A stretch of DNA of 53,173 nt from DTU064 sp045588245 (GTDB lineage Bacteria > Bacillota > Clostridia > Oscillospirales > CAG-272), in contig JAZNDW010000025.1 of the NCBI GenBank assembly GCA_045588245.1, positions 1-53,173 on the forward strand, given 5' to 3'. This document shows, piece after piece, positions 51,970 through 53,173 of this stretch. Numbering within the stretch: position 1 is the stretch's first letter; each line of letters begins with the position of its first letter. The translations under genes and the position numbers were made by a program. The notes under the pieces were generated by a model. It was given only the letters and a program-made list of their open reading frames with translations. It did not search any database and was not told the origin of the DNA.

Positions 51970-52698
51970 TTAGTCGATCTGTGTTACGGTTGTAACAACA
52001 GTGAGAGAGATAGTAGCAGCAGAGCCGTCAGCAGCCTTGTCACCGAGGGCAGTATCTTTCACATCGTTTTCATTGGATGTGGAGAAAGGCCATTCCCAAG
52101 ACACATTGGGTGTAGCAACGGTAGATTCAACAGAAAGATCTGTGTGGGGAGCATAATTTTTAGTATAGCCATCAATAGCTTCTTTAACAGCCTGTGCAAG
52201 AACTGCCACACTGCCGAAAGTGTTCGTAGCGGTAGTTCCGTACATACCATAAGTCACGCCATTAACAGTAAAGATAATGGGGCAATATTCTACAGGATCA
52301 TAAACATCATTATCGGTTATGTCAACGTCCCATCCAGTCAAAGTCAATGTTGCTTCATATTTTACTTCAACAGCAACTTCAGGAATACCGGAAATAGTCA
52401 TAGCAACCATCTCACCATCAGTACCGGGAGCAATAATATGATCAGTATTAACGCCTGTAGGTGTGGAAGAAAGAACGGAATATGCACCAACACCGGCAGT
52501 GCTATCGTCGGTGTCATATTTTTCAGCAAAAGTTGTACCGTTTGCCATAATTTCAACACCCCACTTTGCAACGCGTGCAGAGTCGCTGCCGTCAGCGCTC
52601 GTTACGTACTTCGCGAACGTGCCGGAAATAGCGCACGTGGAAGCCAGAACTGCGACCAAAAGAACGGAAGCAATTCTCATCATCATGTTTTTCTTCAT
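51970..52698 (-). CDS. TasA-like secreted fibre subunit
   Basis: 242 residues. The signal segment (about 8-28) ends in SGTFAKYVTSADGSDSARVA followed by KW, the SipW-cognate type. The mature beta core has DHIIAPGTDGEMVAMTISG, VAVEVKYEATLTLTGWD and NVSWEWPFSTSNEND, close to the core of the APQTG protein. The last strand ends VTTVTQID. ATG 52698 has AAAGGAG upstream. The leader and first 55 residues match the GC-rich style of neighbours, while the rest is AT-richer, as if the mature part had been exchanged. Probably the major fibre protein. Confidence 0.87.
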   Translation of the reverse strand: MKKNMMMRIASVLLVAVLASTCAISGTFAKYVTSADGSDSARVAKWGVEIMANGTTFAEKYDTDDSTAGVGAYSVLSSTPTGVNTDHIIAPGTDGEMVAMTISGIPEVAVEVKYEATLTLTGWDVDITDNDVYDPVEYCPIIFTVNGVTYGMYGTTATNTFGSVAVLAQAVKEAIDGYTKNYAPHTDLSVESTVATPNVSWEWPFSTSNENDVKDTALGDKAADGSAATISLTVVTTVTQID

Positions 52699-52717
52699 AA
52701 TAGAAAAACTCCTTTCA

Positions 52718-52850
52718 TTTTCTTTACCGCGGGGTTCTCCCTCCCCTGCGGCTTTTTATTCTTCCCCATCTTTCGAGGGGGAACATATTGCCGGGCATTC
52801 ATACGTTTTAGCATAATGCCCCTCGCGGATAATGCCGCGGCATTGATTTA
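52718..52850. other. Hairpin-rich spacer upstream of the TasA-like gene
   Basis: Several inverted repeats in a gene-free 264-bp gap: CCGC-GGGG...CCCCTGCGG (about 52728-52751), TTCCCC...GGGGAA (about 52762-52782) and AATGCC...GGCATT with an inner CGCGG (about 52815-52843). Any could be leader RNA structure of the TasA-like transcript. Confidence 0.5.
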
Positions 52851-52889
52851 TATTCACCCTCAGCGTGGCTTCCAAGGGAAGAATAGCGC

Positions 52890-52914
52890 AAAAAATCCGC
52901 TTCGCGGATTTTTT
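52890..52914 (-). terminator. Terminator of the window-edge signal peptidase gene
   Basis: AAAAAATCCGC (52890-52900) / GCGGATTTTTT (52904-52914), loop TTC, ends in T-run on the - strand. It separates the edge gene from the TasA-like gene. Confidence 0.88.
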
Positions 52915-52917
52915 GAA

Positions 52918-52965
52918 TGCAGAATTAAGAATGCGGTGCGCCGCAAACGGCGCACTGCAGAATTA
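52918..52965. repeat. Hairpin between 10-bp direct repeats (MITE-like)
   Basis: TGCAGAATTA at 52918-52927 and again at 52956-52965 flank GTGCGCCG-caaa-CGGCGCAC (about 52937-52956). The second copy carries the stop codon of the signal peptidase gene. The shape suggests a small inserted element with a target duplication, but there is no transposase. Confidence 0.5.
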
Positions 52966-53173
52966 TTTTTCCTCATCCTCATTCTTTTCTGTCTGCGCGC
53001 TCTGAAGCGCGCGCAGTGCTTCAAGCTCAGCGAGCAGCGCATTCGTGTCCGCCTGCTTTGCCTTATCGTACTTGCGGCGGCGCAGGATGTCATAGCCTAC
53101 AAGCAGGATGATCGGCAGCAGCACGCAAACGACAAGACCTGCCGTTGACTGCAAAAACAGTGCAACGTTACCT
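52963..53173 (-). CDS. C-terminal part of a second SipW-type signal peptidase (cut by window edge)
   Basis: About 70 codons are in the window; the 5' end lies to the right of base 53173. The readable start GNVALFLQSTAGLVV fits the C-terminal strand and membrane helix region of signal peptidase I. It is followed by LLPIILLVGYDILRRRK and a charged tail with a coiled-coil pattern (LLAELEALRAL), matching the layout of the complete sipW C-terminus at 50258-50863. The catalytic part is not visible, so the call rests on this architecture and gene context. A TTG within it (53154) could be misread as a start for a 63-residue protein. Confidence 0.65.
   Translation of the reverse strand, partial: GNVALFLQSTAGLVVCVLLPIILLVGYDILRRRKYDKAKQADTNALLAELEALRALQSAQTEKNEDEEK

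Overview
The window looks like a chromosomal segment of an uncultured, probably gut-associated member of the Clostridia (Bacillota). Grounds: Gram-positive style AGGAGG ribosome binding sites, lipobox lipoproteins, a class B sortase with (S/A)PQTG surface proteins, an LCP-family enzyme, and dense Rho-independent terminators. No rRNA, tRNA or CRISPR array was seen. All names are inferred from sequence reading alone.

Region 1 (1-6.2 kb, all + strand) is AT-richer than the rest. It holds a two-helix membrane protein, a uracil-DNA-glycosylase-like protein, a K+-dependent-type membrane pyrophosphatase (hppA), a small membrane protein overlapping a YbjQ-type protein, and a CPBP protease. Its intergenic spaces share a distinctive 3'-end module and extended -10 promoters that I do not see further right. 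Region 2 (6.3-15.5 kb) is housekeeping: gpmI, a Nudix hydrolase, a leftward sortase B/rlmA/glycosyltransferase operon, and a rightward operon of RlmCD-type rRNA methyltransferase, two tandem NrnA-type phosphoesterases and SurE.

Region 3 (15.5-24.8 kb, - strand) is one long probable operon: RDD membrane protein, sugar-type ABC ATPase, two permeases, solute-binding lipoprotein, staphylococcal-nuclease lipoprotein with OB folds, and a six-OB-fold surface protein ending in SPQTG. It resembles a Bacillus YhcR-type wall nuclease split into two proteins and coupled to an importer, so scavenging of extracellular nucleic acid is a reasonable hypothesis. A strongly structured 140-nt spacer separates the last two genes.

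Region 4 (25-42.5 kb) is a mixture: a HAD nucleotidase fused to a degenerate guanylate-kinase domain, aldose epimerase and Cof-type HAD, a metallophosphoesterase lacking its central block, a sigma factor with a 680-residue extension, LCP protein, radical SAM enzyme, FlaR-like NTPase, SDR, acetyltransferase, an ABC-FtsX fusion behind a palindromic operator, radC, and a GH51 arabinofuranosidase lipoprotein.

Region 5 (42.5-53.2 kb, - strand) is the most unusual part: a surface-fibre-like locus with two SipW-type signal peptidases (one cut by the window edge), several small proteins with SipW/TasA-type signal segments, an APQTG-anchored subunit, and a 1930-residue secreted protein containing an array of about fifteen His-x-His...Cys units. 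I propose it builds a TasA-like or pilus-like extracellular structure.
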